A DNA stretch of 64,000 nucleotides, taken from positions 112,024,623-112,088,622 of the forward strand of contig CM056993.1 of assembly GCA_029891345.1 (NCBI GenBank). The letters are read 5' to 3'. Made by a program: the position numbers and the translations under genes. Shown piece after piece: positions 36,001-47,943 of this stretch; positions within the stretch are counted from its first letter, which is position 1, and each line of letters starts with the position of its first letter. The stretch comes from Dryococelus australis. Lineage: Eukaryota > Arthropoda > Insecta > Phasmatodea > Phasmatidae. The notes under the pieces are model-generated. The model made no database searches, was not told where the DNA came from, and saw only the letters and a program-made list of their open reading frames with translations.

Positions 36001-36300
36001 GTGTTACAAGACATACCGAATAGCTGCTACATACACATTATTATCAAAGTGTCAAAATTATAATTATAATGATTTAGTAGTGCTATATCCCATATGGGAT
36101 TAATTATAGACTAGTAAATGACTTAGAAGCATGAATTTTGAGGCCCACCTCAAATTTCGGTATTATTTTTTTTGAAAATGGGAAGACCTACTGTTATAGT
36201 TGCTGTATACACAGTATAATTAAAGTGTCAACATTATTATAATGATTACTTAGCGCTATACCCCATAGGTTATTAATTATAGTCTTGTAAATGACTTAGT
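36001..36300. repeat. About 175-bp satellite-like monomers, block 2
   Basis: Two diverged monomers of the 33.8-kb family (CAAAGTGTC, GATTTAGTAGTGCTAT, CATATGGGATTAATTATAG, CTTAGAAGC), the second ending incompletely near 36300. Confidence 0.88.
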
Positions 36301-37060
36301 CCCTACCTTACACAGAGCCCTTTGCATTGTAAGCCAGTTTTATACCGAATGCACCACAGAAGTCAGTATCACTTTTACGATGGTATTCCAGCATATTTTA
36401 ACTTACTTTAGTTAAACATTTTAGCATTGAATAATTGTAATTGCTTAAATGTGTTACACTATACAACACTTGCACATTTCATGTTAACTTGTAAGTGCCA
36501 GTAAATGTGTGACAGCAGGACACTTGCAATTATTATATAATGGCTGGGAATGTATTCATTCCATCCCCCACACTGATCCAACGCCCAGATAAAATGGAGA
36601 GGTTTCTACAGTAACATTTTTTTGGCCTATTTACAAACAAACAGCAAACAGATATAATAGGGTCACATAAAGAGTGGACCACTAGGAAGTCTTCCGTCAA
36701 ATACATCGCACCCCGCCAATGAAACTGAACATTGGAAACCATGTATATTGGCTGTAATAAACCAGTAAAATAGATCTCTGCGCTAAAAGGAGGGAGAACT
36801 GGCGCCTACTCCCTCCGCCTCATGTATCAATGTCCCTGACTCATGACCATCTGCCGACAGACCACATGCCTACCTGACCACACGCCTATCTGACCACACC
36901 ACACTTTACACTTATTTATTTATTTATGTATTTATTCAGGCCGGGGGACATAAATTGCCGCGTGGTATAAACAAATCCAGGGAATAACGAGCCGCGATAT
37001 TCCGGGCGTTCACTGTAGTAAAGTTATTTGAAAGTATTACAAAAGTGTTTACGAATATTA
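36301..37060. other. Intron, nothing coding
   Basis: AT-rich sequence with a short C-rich tract near 36800-36900 and a TTTA run at about 36915. Contains the right end of the possible TIR element. Confidence 0.35.
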
Positions 37061-37900
37061 GTTACATTTTGGAAATATTGGCAGATATGATGAATGCATT
37101 GCAGAATATGTAAACTAGAATGCACAAACATTTAGAACGTTTAAAAAGTAGAATTAATGAATTGGTTACCACTAGTATTGCAGAATAACTTGAAAAATGG
37201 GTGGAAGAGATGTCACAATATATGAGTGTTGAATTGATTAATAAGACATCTGGTTTAGTTATGCAAACAGAACTGAGAAAGCAAAGTGATGATTTGAAAT
37301 TGTGAATAATTGTTGTTATTAATGACTTGAGAAGTCGAATTGGAACCAAATTAGATGCAGTATTAAATAAAGTCGATAAGATTGTAATGACCCAGACTAA
37401 TTGACCTAGTGTAGCAGCTGGAAAACTCACGCAAAAATGTCTGATTCCGCTTCAGATTTACATTATGTTATATCTGTTGTAAAGGAGAAATAGTTGCAAG
37501 CTAAACAAGCACCAAGGGATGGGGATGCTGTAAACAAAGAAGTATTTAAACCTGTTACAAGTAGAATGGATACAATACATTCTGCATTAGCTACGTCTAT
37601 TGATAAACCGTTGAAAATTAAATCAGAGAACCTTTAAAGAAGTAGAAAAAACATGTCCTTTCTCAACTAACACAATATTATTTAACTTTAAAATATTCTT
37701 CGCCTGTTTGGTGTACATCGACATGGCAAAATATTGTTTCTTGGGGATTCAGTAACTATGTTCTTACCTGAAAATAGAATTCAAGTAGGTGATTATGTAA
37801 CTGTTATGAATGAAGGATTGTTTGAATTATTGTACATACATTTTTATGCATTAAAATGTAGCAATGTATACTAACACAACCATAATTTTTTTTTTTAATT
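37061..37900 (+). pseudogene. Coiled-coil and virus-type accessory protein fragments
   Basis: About 37120-37400 reads a heptad-rich stretch (HLERLKSRINELVTTSIAE, stop, LEKWVEEMSQYMS, DLRSRIGTKLDAVLNKVDKI). Then come NKEVFKPVTSRMDTIHSALA (about 37535) and, in another frame at about 37740, FLGDSVTMFLPENRIQVGDY followed by NEGLFELLY. That last pattern (LG.S...LP.N.I..G....N.GLFELL) resembles a conserved accessory protein of Polinton-like insect elements. Several stops intervene. The assignment is tentative; the coil could instead come from a retroelement gag. Confidence 0.35.
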
Positions 37901-38508
37901 AATGATTTATTTTTAACTTTTAAATTACTTGGTTGAAGTTATTTTTAATTTAAATTAAAATGGTAGATATAAGTTTTAATCATATGGAAAGTGGTTCATG
38001 CTACACCAAATTTATTCTACTTGTAATGCTTCCTGATTGAGACTATCATTTGGTTTGCAATTTTCAATTATTGATTGCTATAGTTTATTATCCCTCCTTG
38101 TAAGGATTGTTATTCTGAAAGGAGTGACCTCACTATCAGTGCTTCTTTCTTTACAATGTTTTTTGAATGGATGGAAAAGTGAACATTAAAATCAGCATGC
38201 AATATTTTAATCTGCCAATTTGTGAGATTTTTTTTTTTGGCGTAGTATTAATTAGTTAGTTTGTGGTGAGGCATACTAAGTGAAAAAGTCACAAATTCTC
38301 AAGGAGGACTTACTGGTACACAAAGCATGTAGAATTAACTTTATGTTAAAACGTAAGTAGTATATGAGTTGAGATAAGGCTACAGCAATGTTTTACACCA
38401 GGGATGAACAAAGATTTTTACTTAGAAATGGCTTTGCACAATTAATCTGCACATAACTGCACTAGCAATACACCAATGGAAATGTGTTGGACACTGTTAT
38501 TTTTACAG

Positions 38509-38620
38509 GTTTGTGGAGCCATTTATTCAAAAAGTGGATTACTGGGAAAAAGCATTGTCCACTATCTTAGAAGTACTGGAGATGTTCCTAGTGGTTCAGC
38601 GACAGTTCCTGTACCTTGAT
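38509..38620 (+). CDS. Dynein heavy chain (axonemal type), exon C
   Basis: Acceptor TTTTTACAG, donor GTAAGT. 112 nt: one base completes Arg from exon B, then 37 codons FVEPFIQKVDYWEKALSTIL and EVLEMFLVVQRQFLYLD, ending in phase 0. This is the linker segment F....V..WE..LS.I.E..E....VQRQ..YL found across dynein heavy chains. The split-codon agreement with exon B is exact. Confidence 0.95.
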
Positions 38621-39379
38621 GTAAGTTATCTTCTAACTAAACATGCTGGTGTTATGGGCCTAGTATGTAGTATAGTGCAAGCATTGGTATTCTTCCTTTG
38701 CTAGCAGTGTTGCACTGCACCTTTACAATTTCCTGCTGCAGTATTAGGCAGCCAGTACATTTCATTGCTCAACTGGCTGTATGGCACAGAGTAAGAAGAG
38801 GACATGATCTTGCATGAGATGAACAGTGCATGGCCTTATGATGCAGTGTGTTTTGTTAGGTGTAGCAGCACTATTGTTTTTACCTGTTTGTTTGGTCTCC
38901 ATCCACCTTCAATCTTATATCACATTGTTAGGGGTTACTTAAGGCATACATGTAAGGGGCTGCTTACAGTAGTTCTGCTGCAAGTTTTTCCTGTTGCGGC
39001 TATTACATGAATAATAACCTCTAACTAGAAGGTAGCTAATTAAATTTTGCCTTCTTGGATAGACTCCTTCTTTTATCAGGCAGAGGCAGGGTTTGGTCAG
39101 GATGGCTAGTGCTGGATTGAATATCAAGGGGACAAGTATGGAGCATGATAGTTATCATTTACATTAGTTAGTAGCCTGTTCCCTAAGCCTGGCTCGACTG
39201 ACAGTAGGTGTTGTGTTGATATTGTCATTGGACATCACTAGTGGCCACTCCTAGGTTGATTTCCTAGTGCTCGAAGTAGTACGCAGTGTAGTGATAGAAA
39301 TTTGTAATTTGTTGTCAATGGAACTTTGATACTGCATCTCAACCTAACAGACATCAACATAACAATGAACTTGTACACC

Positions 39380-41035
39380 GGCCAGTATTTATTTTTGCAG
39401 TATTCAGCGCTCAACTTGCAAAATTAAAAGGGACGTGTTCTCCATTGTCATTAACATGGATCAAAATGGCTCCTACAGCCTCATCTGAAGCATCACAAGC
39501 TATGAAAAATCTTTTATCTAACCTGGGATGGTGTAGCAGAATCTCTTTTTCTAATTGTTCTTTTAAGCTGTTTACAGCTGCTTTCTGTTCAACACCCCAT
39601 TCCCAAGGCTTTCCATTTTGCATTCATTTCCTTAGTGGAGTACAAATCTTGGTGAAATTTTGAATGTATTTCTTAAAATAATTGCAAAAACCTACCAATC
39701 TCTGTGTTTGATTGATTGTATATGGGTATATTCTTGAATGGCTTTCACTTTAGTTTAATCTACACAAATTACTGGAGCACTAATTAAATTACCTAGAAAA
39801 TTTATTTCGTCTTTCAAAAATTCAGATATTTTATGACTAGCAGTCATTTGTCCCTGTCTCAATTTTCTAAGCTCTACCTGTATAATTTGGCAGTGTTCCT
39901 CAAAATTTATGGTATCAATTAGAATACCATCAACATAGATTGTAACTAAATTCAAAACTTCAGGCCCTAAAACTTCTTTGAGTCCCCTAATAAAATGTCT
40001 CATTGAAACATTTAAACCAAAAGGTAATCTTTTGAAACAGTATGTTTTCCTTGATGAGGAAAAGCAATTTAATGTCTTGACTACTGTGCCAAAGGTATTT
40101 GCCAATATGAAGCTACTAAATCAATTTTTTAAAAATATCTGCATCCTTCAAATTGTTGTAATAATTCATCCATTGGTTCAGATCATTTTCTATCTGGTAC
40201 GATAATTTGATTTAATTTTCTCGCATCTAAACATAACCTGATCCCCCCTGTATTCTTTGTAACAACTAGAGTGAATTTAAATATTCAGAACTACACCTCT
40301 CTATAATGTCTGTTGCTATCATATTTTGCTCCTCTTGTTTTACAGCTGTCTTAAAGCATAAGCAATTGGATATGGTTTCTGAATAAAAGGTTTTTGTTCT
40401 CTAATGTCTAGGTGGTATTCATATTTGTAATTTAACTCTGGATAATTTGCAAATGCTTCATGTTCCTCTTCTAAAGTTTCAATTAGTCTTTCCTTTTTCT
40501 CACATGTTCCTCCCTGCAAAACAATTTTATCTCTCTCATATTTCATGAGATAATCCTGTTCAATAATATTACAACACCGGTCAATCTCTATTGTATCCTC
40601 ATTCTTTAAAACAATTTGTATTTGTCAGGAGTTTTCTAAAAGTTTTCTTTTTTGAAATGGAAGTTTAGTACTTATTATCTCTACATAATTTTCCTCATAA
40701 TTTACAATACCCTCATACTCTCTTAACCAGTCTGCTCCTAATAATATATTTATACTGAGTTACTTTACCACCAACAAGGCAACCCATATATTCTGATGAG
40801 CTATATTTACATTTTAATAAACCTGTTTTTTGATATTTTGATTTCTGATTCCTGTAGCCCCTAAAATGGTAACATGTGACACTGGAAAAGTTGCTACAAT
40901 ATGTATATCAGTTCTATTAAGGCTCTTAAGTAATTCTTCTGATATAGCAGTCACCTCGCTTCCTAAGTCCACTAACATTTTTAGTTTAACTGCAGTATAA
41001 GTAATAAATCCCTGAATGTATGGACATACTCCCAT
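39380..41035 (-). pseudogene. pol (PR-RT-RNaseH start) of truncated gypsy element
   Basis: Protease at 40814-41035 with KMLVDLGSEVTAIS: the catalytic Asp is present, but the D-(S/T)-G loop reads DLGS. The segment 40340-40546 leads into RT. RT at 39755-40105 has KTYCFKRLPFGLNVSMRHFI and YVDGILI, where the second Asp of the YVDD active site is Gly. At 39411-39623 is WEWGVEQKAAVNSLKEQL and FIACDASDEAVGAILIHV, the RNase H entry with its first Asp; after FNFAS a stop follows and similarity fades at about 39370. Integrase is absent. Confidence 0.88.
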
Positions 41036-41459
41036 TTTACCTTGTACTAAAACTTCAGTTGGTCTTTTGTCTAATGAAATTTCTCCCTGTGACTATTACT
41101 TCTGAATTTTGAATTTAATTTTTATCACTAAAATTTTTGCTACAATTGGTTTTCGGTACTCTACATTCATCATACCCTTGGTGTTCTTTGAGGGAGGTAT
41201 CTGATGACTGATCTTCCCTCTCTAAGTATTTAAATGCAGCTTTTGTGACTGACTGTTGGGGAGTAAATTGTAAACTATGTTTCAGTAATATTTCATGTGT
41301 TGAAGTTGGAGGCCCTGTTTTTATAGTGCCTGTGTTTGTTCCCTCGTAGCCATGTTACCTTCAGTGTTGTATTGTGATGTGTGGCTTTTGGATGTTGCTT
41401 GTGACGATCATAGTAAAGAAGTTAAAACTGTAATGATCTTGCTATGATTTTATTAGCCC

Positions 41460-43032
41460 CTACCAACGCTGACCCTGATTTTGATTCCGGTCATTTCTCT
41501 GTGGCTGTTGTTCCTGCCTCCTATTCCTCAAACCTTACTCCCTTTCACATTCCTTCTATCAAGGATTTCCAATAAGGCTACCACCTCCTCGACATATTTA
41601 GCTTTCATTCCTAACATGCAATTGTGAATATGCCAATTTAAATTATTAATTATATGGGAAGTAAACCTTTCCTCAGTCATCTGATTATCTAAGTATTTTG
41701 ATTGCAAATGCAATTTCTGAACATAATCTGCCATTGAACCATTGCTATCCCCATATTTGCCTGTAAATAAATTTTGTAGAAAGTCATCCTACACATGAAT
41801 GCCCCATTTTTTTTGTAAAATAGCTGCTTTGGCTTCTGTGAAATTGGTCCATTCAGATTCCTTCCACAGTGCCCACTGCGAAGCTCCTACTTCTATCTTA
41901 TTCACAAAAGTTGTACCTGTTGTTCATCTGACCCCCACAAAGAATTAGGTATCCTTTCACATTTTTGTACTAAATGAATGGGATTTGGTTCTCTATTGTT
42001 TCCATAAAATTAGGGTACTGCCTTTTCAAGAGAAGTTATTTAATCAATAGTCAGAACAAACTTATCCCGTTTAGGTACTGAGAACTCTCCCTGTGTAGTT
42101 GGTTAATTTTCTCCTCACACTGCTGTTTACATTTGTGATTAATATTTTTTACATCTTTCCTAATGTTTTCTGAATACTGACCTATGGCTGGGCTTTGCTG
42201 AGAAACATTTTCAATACTTTCTACTAAAGTCTCTTGTACCTTTTGTATACATAGTTCATTCTGTTTTACTTCTATAGTTTGTTCATGAACTTGTACTCAT
42301 AACTTTTATATTTCGTCACAGTTTTCTAACATTTTTCCCTCCCATGCAGACACGAGTTCCTTTACCTGCTGTTGTTCTATGTTCTATCTGAAATTTATTT
42401 GCTTTTGTTTCCAAACCCTGGTAGTTTTGTGTTACAGTTTCTAAATCATTTTGAAATTTTTCAATTTGACTTTCACTCACTGAAATAGATTTCGACAATT
42501 CTGTAACACTGTTTTCACACTGTGGAACAACCTTACTATTACTACTTACTGTACCCTGCACATTTGCAGTGACTCAAACTGTATAATTTGGTTAAATGGT
42601 GGTCAAATATTTCCTCAAAGTGTGTAAAATTTCTTGCTAACTGTTGTAAGTCATGCTTTTGTTCATTCCTAAATTTATGAAACTCATTATGAAATTCATT
42701 TTGTTGCACCATAAATCCCGGAAATTTGTTTTTAAACTTGTTTTTCAACTCTATTTGAGATTCTGGGAATTCTACTATTTGTTGCAGCCTAAATTCCTTA
42801 ATCTCTTTTTCCTGTTCATCAGATTTTTCTGTTAGCTGTTGAAAATTGTTTGGTTTGGTTAACAGTCGTACAATCAGGATTTTGTCTGTTTTATCCCTTC
42901 TGTTCTTTGAGTTCCCTGTTTGGTAATACCCAGTCCTGAACCTGAAGGGCTCTCTTCTACATTAGATACATTAAAAAATTTGGTTTCCTGATCATTCTCA
43001 AACTCTAGAAATTTATTTCCCTCACTAACCAT
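41460..43032 (-). pseudogene. gag of truncated gypsy element
   Basis: ATG at 43032 opens MVSEGNKFLEFENDQETKFF for 53 codons before a stop. Coiled-coil pieces follow in other frames at 42542-42748 (NEFHNEFHKFRNEQKHDLQQ) and 42316-42561 (SQIEKFQNDLETVTQNYQGL). A capsid-like piece lies at 41528-41734 (MADYVQKLHLQSKYLDNQMT, ending LLEILDRRN), and an Arg/Gln/Asn-rich tail at about 41520-41465 (PQRNDRNQNQGQ). The pattern of coil, helical capsid segment and basic tail fits a gypsy gag. No zinc knuckle was seen. Multiple stops. Confidence 0.7.
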
Positions 43033-43500
43033 CTCTTCCCTCTGTCAGCAATTCTGAATGATACTGTATAAATACAACTAATTTACTAATGCCAATCTAA
43101 AAAACTTTATAACACAAAAGGGAACAAAACAACACAAAAAAACCAGACCTTTGATTTAACCAAGAATGAAGTGAAACAAAATATTATCACCATAACCTAT
43201 ACATAACAATTTAAAGATAAATAAATCGTGATGAATTTACTTGGTCTGAAGGTTTCAGGACTGATGACTGTTGACTTCATTAATGACTTATGCTGACGAA
43301 TGAATAAATACCTGTTTATACACAATTGCTTGTGGTTGTATGTTGTCGTGATGATCCTTCATAGCTCTCTTGAACAGTGGAATGGAATGCTGGACTCTGG
43401 AACCTGGAACATTGGAATTGGACTCTGCTGCTTCACTTACTGCTCACCTCTCGTATCAATTAATGTTCTGCTATACTGTTGAACCGGGCCCCAAATAAAA

Positions 43501-45975
43501 TCTGTCCAAAATGACTTAACTTCCCAGGCATGTTGAAAATTTGTGCTACACGGCAGGCTCCATAAATGTAATGTTGCAGGCACCATAAATGTAATGTGAC
43601 AGTCCAGGTTCACTCAGTCGCACAAGCATGAGACACAAGGGTGCCAATTAAAAATAACAAGAAATGAAATTCCGTCTCGGAAAAGTCACTCAATTTTATT
43701 TCAAAGTTCCACTATCCAATCACAGGTTCACAACATGAACACTATCGATGAGACATCAATTCAAAACAGCACTGCAGTAGTAATAAGTTAATGTTCCTTC
43801 AAAACTTGCATCATGAGAAAATATTAAGGCAGAGGGGAAAAACTTCCCCCCTGATGCCATAGCGGCCACCCACACCAGCGGAAGAAATTTTGTAGTAAAG
43901 ATAGTTGTCCAAAAGTACTTGAAGTTACATTATAATATAAAATAGATGTTCCGGCCCTTGATGCTTGTTGGTGTGGGTGAAGTTGTTCTGCCTGGATCCA
44001 TTTTCATCATGGTCTTGTATTCATGTTCTACAGAACCCAGGGCCCTTGTTACTCAGCTCGGCATGTATCACTATCCCCTCTCCTAGCCAAAAAACTAAAA
44101 TTAGATATTCCATGGGCTCAAATCCCTTTCTAGCGCCATGTTTTACTCCCACTCCTGCTTCCAAATATGGAAATCCTGGGTACAAACTCTTACTATTGGC
44201 CAAACTCTGCTGCATCGCAATTAACTCATAGAAGGTTTAGAACACATTTTGCTTACTCAAGGGAAACTCCAAAAAAAGAAAAAAAGTATCTCAAACTGAT
44301 GCAACAACACTACAACCTGCGATGCTCGGAAGGTCGCACGGCTTACTACACTAAGAAATTAACACTGATTACCATGTGTTTGGACTGAGCAATGAAATAT
44401 CAGTGTGAGGTAAGCATAGATGCTAATCAGACGTGGTCTGTCAACCAATTCCAACACAGTGTTCTCACATTTTTCAAACCTGTTAAAAGTTCGTTTTCAG
44501 CCTGAAATATTTTGCAATGTACTCAGATCCATGATTATAGGCTGCCGGTAAAATGGGCACTTTTGAAAGCCCTGCTTAAGATCTACGTTGTACATTACTC
44601 TGCCTTGCGTAAAATTAACATTGCCATTGGCTTCATCACTTTATTCATACGTCGGTCAAGTGAAACAAAGAAATTATTAGAAATGTGAATACTTTACAAA
44701 TCTGCTCATGTTTACACTCTGATTCATTAAAAAAACATCAAGTTAAAGAAATAATTTAAGTTATCACTAATGGTTACTTAACACTTTTTATTTGACGTTA
44801 TTATAGAGAACTACTTTCCCTCAATCGTTACCAACTTTAATTGGTGCATTTCACTCGTGCACCTATTATAATATATATGCAGATAGGAGCAGTGACATTT
44901 TTTTAAGGTTGATTTCAAAAGTGCTCACTTTATCATGAACAGCCTTTAAATGTGTTAATGCACGTGTAGCAGCACATGCCATTTTGAACATTTGTTGTGA
45001 TGTGCACCAACATAAACTGTCAACACTGGCGAATATCATTGGGAATGACATGTGCTGCATAACACAAAATAAAGAAACATGAACTATTCAGATATGTTAT
45101 GTCTCACATTTTGTTTTAAGGTTTTCCCTGGTTGCAACCCTCTTGGCAGCAGGCTCAATGCCTGCATGAACCCTTTGTGTTTGTACCAGTTAGGAAGCTA
45201 ACAGACTACTGGTAACAGCAGCATCAGGTGTTGCATCTAGTTAGGTGTACAATGTGGCTGACATTACGTATTTGCATTGTGTGGTGGGGTACATGTGAGT
45301 TGATATCAACGAATAGTAGTAGGTTATGGGCAGGACACATAGTGAGGGCGGAAGAAGGGTTCGGTAATGGCGGTAGCAAACTGGAGGTGTGAGGGCACGT
45401 ACAGTTCCAGATATGGGCAACCGTCCTATGAAACACAACTGCATTTGGGAACACTGCGATAAACTGGATGACACTTTTTGCCTGAATACCTTTCACACTT
45501 ACCTCTCACTGTTAACTCATTCTTCATTCCACTGACATGATAATTTGTTTTCATTTCATAGTATATTATGCCACACAACTTCTGATCATCGCATGTGTTA
45601 CCTGAGTACGTAGCCAAGGTATTTGATGGTTGTGTACTATATGCATTTATTTCTCGAAAATTGTTGGTATTAGGCAATGATATACTAGCCCTTCTCATTT
45701 ATTTCTGTGTGTTACTTCATAATCAACCACTCAAAAAGTGATCAACTGTCTGCGATACAAAATATTTTGCAAAATCAGGGTTATAACCCCCATTTTCATT
45801 ACAACGTATTTTGCTGATGGTGACAGACATTACTTTGTTATCAGATCTTTGTTCATTTACTCGTCCAGAGGCTACTGGTTTGATCGCAAATACTTTTTGT
45901 AGATATGCCATTGCATGGTGTTTTGGCTCCATATTCAAGGAGCTGTACTGCTCTTGTGACACACCTTAGATTTTA
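43501..45975. other. Possible 5' LTR then unassigned intron
   Basis: The first part (43.5-44.4 kb) may be the LTR of the antisense gypsy, but there is no second copy to prove it. Minus-strand open stretches at 45426-45698 (90 codons, Cys-containing end PKCSCVS) and 45723-45962 (79 codons) have no recognised domain. Confidence 0.3.
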
Positions 45976-45979
45976 TGTT

Positions 45980-47931
45980 TGATGCCGGCGAACAGCCAAC
46001 GGCGCTAGAGCCTATGACGGCACTCACGTGTCACGTGTACCGCATGTGCGCAAAGAGGCTGACAATTTTGAACTTTCCTATAAATGTTAATTTCAGGGTA
46101 AAATGTGTTATATTATCTTTACAGTGTTTAATATGTCTTAAATTTTTTTTTTAAGTGCTTGTACTAATTTTAATTGTTTGGTTATGAATATTCAAAGTGC
46201 CTGTGGCGCCGAGATTAAGAACACTTAATATTCTGGCATGAACGCCATCACAAAGAGACATTAAAATAATATTGAAATTCGTAACAAAATTCTAGAAATG
46301 TAAAACATTGTCTAATTTAATTTGTGCCATTTTATTTTCACTATAAAATATTTCACTCGGCGTGCATAGCACTTCTGCTTATATGAACCCCGTAAGCGGC
46401 CATGATAGGTCCGTGCAACACTTGTATCTAGACAATCTGTCGAGGAGAGCTGGCAAGGTAAGACACAGTCACGTGCGCACTACAACTTTTGTTCACTGAT
46501 GTAGATTTCCATAGCTCATTTAGTTTACCGGTTAATCTTTGCTTGCGTACATTTTTGCCAGACATTTTCCCCAGCATTATGTTCCCGCTTTACTAATTTC
46601 TTACACCCTTGTGGCATATTTTTACTTAATCAAGCAGAAGGAAGAGAAAGATGTCGGAGAGGTCACGCGACCCACGCATTTTGAATCTGATGCCATGTGC
46701 CTATGTTTATGGCATTTCATACATACTGCATAATTGCTACATGCAATTTTAAGAGCTTTATTTTTATGTATGTATTTAAGGGTAATTTTCATATTTGAGT
46801 ATTTTACGGCAACACCACATATAACCACTTGGCCGACTAAAGCTAAGTCTTTGTATATGCCATCATTGCGTTTTAAGAGCTTATTTTTATATCATTGTAT
46901 GTGCAATCATTTATTTCAGGGTTCTAAGTATTTTTTATTCAGGGTTTAATGTATTTTTCACGTAAATTAATGCTTTTTGTACTTGACGATGCTGTCACAG
47001 TAATGTTTGATTTTACCGTCATCAGGCATGATACAAGCTTATAACAACGCTAATCATAAAGAGAACCATTTGCCAAACACGAATAATATTTTATCTGAAT
47101 TTAGTTTGCAGTTTCCACACAGAAATATTGCAATTTCACCTGTACCACGTGGTCTGGTACGAACTTCATCCAGCAGCATCTGTGCCACCTAAGCTTGTTT
47201 TCACACGTGTGTGTTTATTGTGAATATTCATCTCATGTTCCATCTTATTTCGTGTGTCATTCAAGGGTCTATGTAATTGTGTAGTTAGTGTACGGTGCAA
47301 TTACTCCCGTCCTAGCCGGCTCTGTGTATAGGCCGTCACCACACTAACCACGTGCTGGAGGGCGAGCCCCGACGAGTTTGCGTTAGTGATACAGAGTAAT
47401 CACTCGTGTTAATGTGTATTAATGGTATTCATTTGTAATTCACTGTGTCCTATCTTCAGGGAAAAAACTGTCAGTCCAACCTAGTGGCTGTCGACCCTCT
47501 TCCCTTTTGAAGGCTCTGCATTCACGCACCTCGGTGAGATCATCCATTTAGGCATGCGCTAGATTAGTTACGGGTTGGGGAGCACCCTAGCAGAATTGGC
47601 TAGTCATGACCGAAATAACCATTTCATTGGCACGTTGATGTGTATAAACAATATCAATAAAAACAAGTCTACAGTGAACTCAATTTTTTTTTCAGTAGTG
47701 ACAGTGTCCTAGCCACATATGTTTTATCTATTGTTTATTTCAGTGATTTTATAAAAAGTTTAGTATTGCCAACGTGTTTGTAATTACGCACGGGTGTGAC
47801 GGACACACAGAACCCACAACATCTCTGAGAACCCTGAGTCTCAATAGTGCGGTGATTGGGAAGCACTGCTGGCGCCCAAATTACCAGTAAGTATTTGTGT
47901 CATTGTTCATCTCGTGTCTCACCCAACGGCA
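45980..47931 (+). mobile_element. Solo gypsy LTR (copy 3)
   Basis: Starts TGATGCCGGCGAACAGCC and ends CCCAACGGCA. It is 1952 bp and homologous end to end with the 57.7-kb LTR in the same orientation. Flanking 4-mers are TGTT and TCTT, an imperfect duplication. Contains AATAAA near 47660 at the same place as the other copies. Ten bases further on, a Tigger-type MITE begins. No gag or pol adjoins. Confidence 0.88.
47007..47192 (+). other. Short frame conserved in the LTR (copy 3)
   Basis: 61 codons containing FPHRNIAISPVPRGLVRTSS, aligned without gaps to the frames in copies 2 and 4. It is preceded by a CATCAG|GCATG-type acceptor-like site. No domain known. Confidence 0.3.
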
Positions 47932-47943
47932 TCTTGTTTTGTA

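Larger units (their letters stand above)
33108..37015. mobile_element. Possible large TIR element enclosing satellite monomers
   Basis: The left end (from 33108) reads CAGTAAAAGCCTGATATAAT and the right end, reverse-complemented from 37015, reads CAGTGAACGCCCGGAATATC; both then give a GGCT block and both are flanked by TA. The ends match at about two thirds of 30 positions, enough to suggest one Tigger-type non-autonomous element of 3.9 kb, but two unrelated half-elements could also explain it. Inside are two blocks of about 175-bp monomers and no transposase. Confidence 0.35.
13698..38508 (+). other. Dynein intron 2, giant (about 24.8 kb)
   Basis: Donor GTTAGT at 13698, acceptor TTTTTACAG at 38500-38508; interrupts an Arg codon after its second base. 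It contains most of the mobile elements in the window: LTR pieces, SINEs, a Tigger derivative, a Polinton/Maverick-like block, a Tigger/pogo relic, satellite monomers and a GGT microsatellite. Confidence 0.9.
39370..43500 (-). mobile_element. Ty3/gypsy retrotransposon, truncated, antisense
   Basis: Reading leftward: gag from ATG at 43032, protease near 40.9 kb, RT 40.55-39.75 kb, and the start of RNase H at 39.62-39.38 kb, where the element ends. There is no integrase and no 3' LTR. Sequence just before gag (43.47-43.50 kb, minus strand) includes TTGGGGCCCGGTTCAACA, which could be a primer-binding site after a 5' LTR lying at about 43.5-44.4 kb, but I could not confirm LTR ends. Confidence 0.88.

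Noticed and set aside
45980-47931. DNA transposon with GATGCCG/CGGCATC terminal inverted repeats
   Set aside because: The TG/CA ends, the ACAT duplication of a sister copy and the direct junction to gag-pol at 59489 fit an LTR better; the inverted look is just the short LTR end symmetry.
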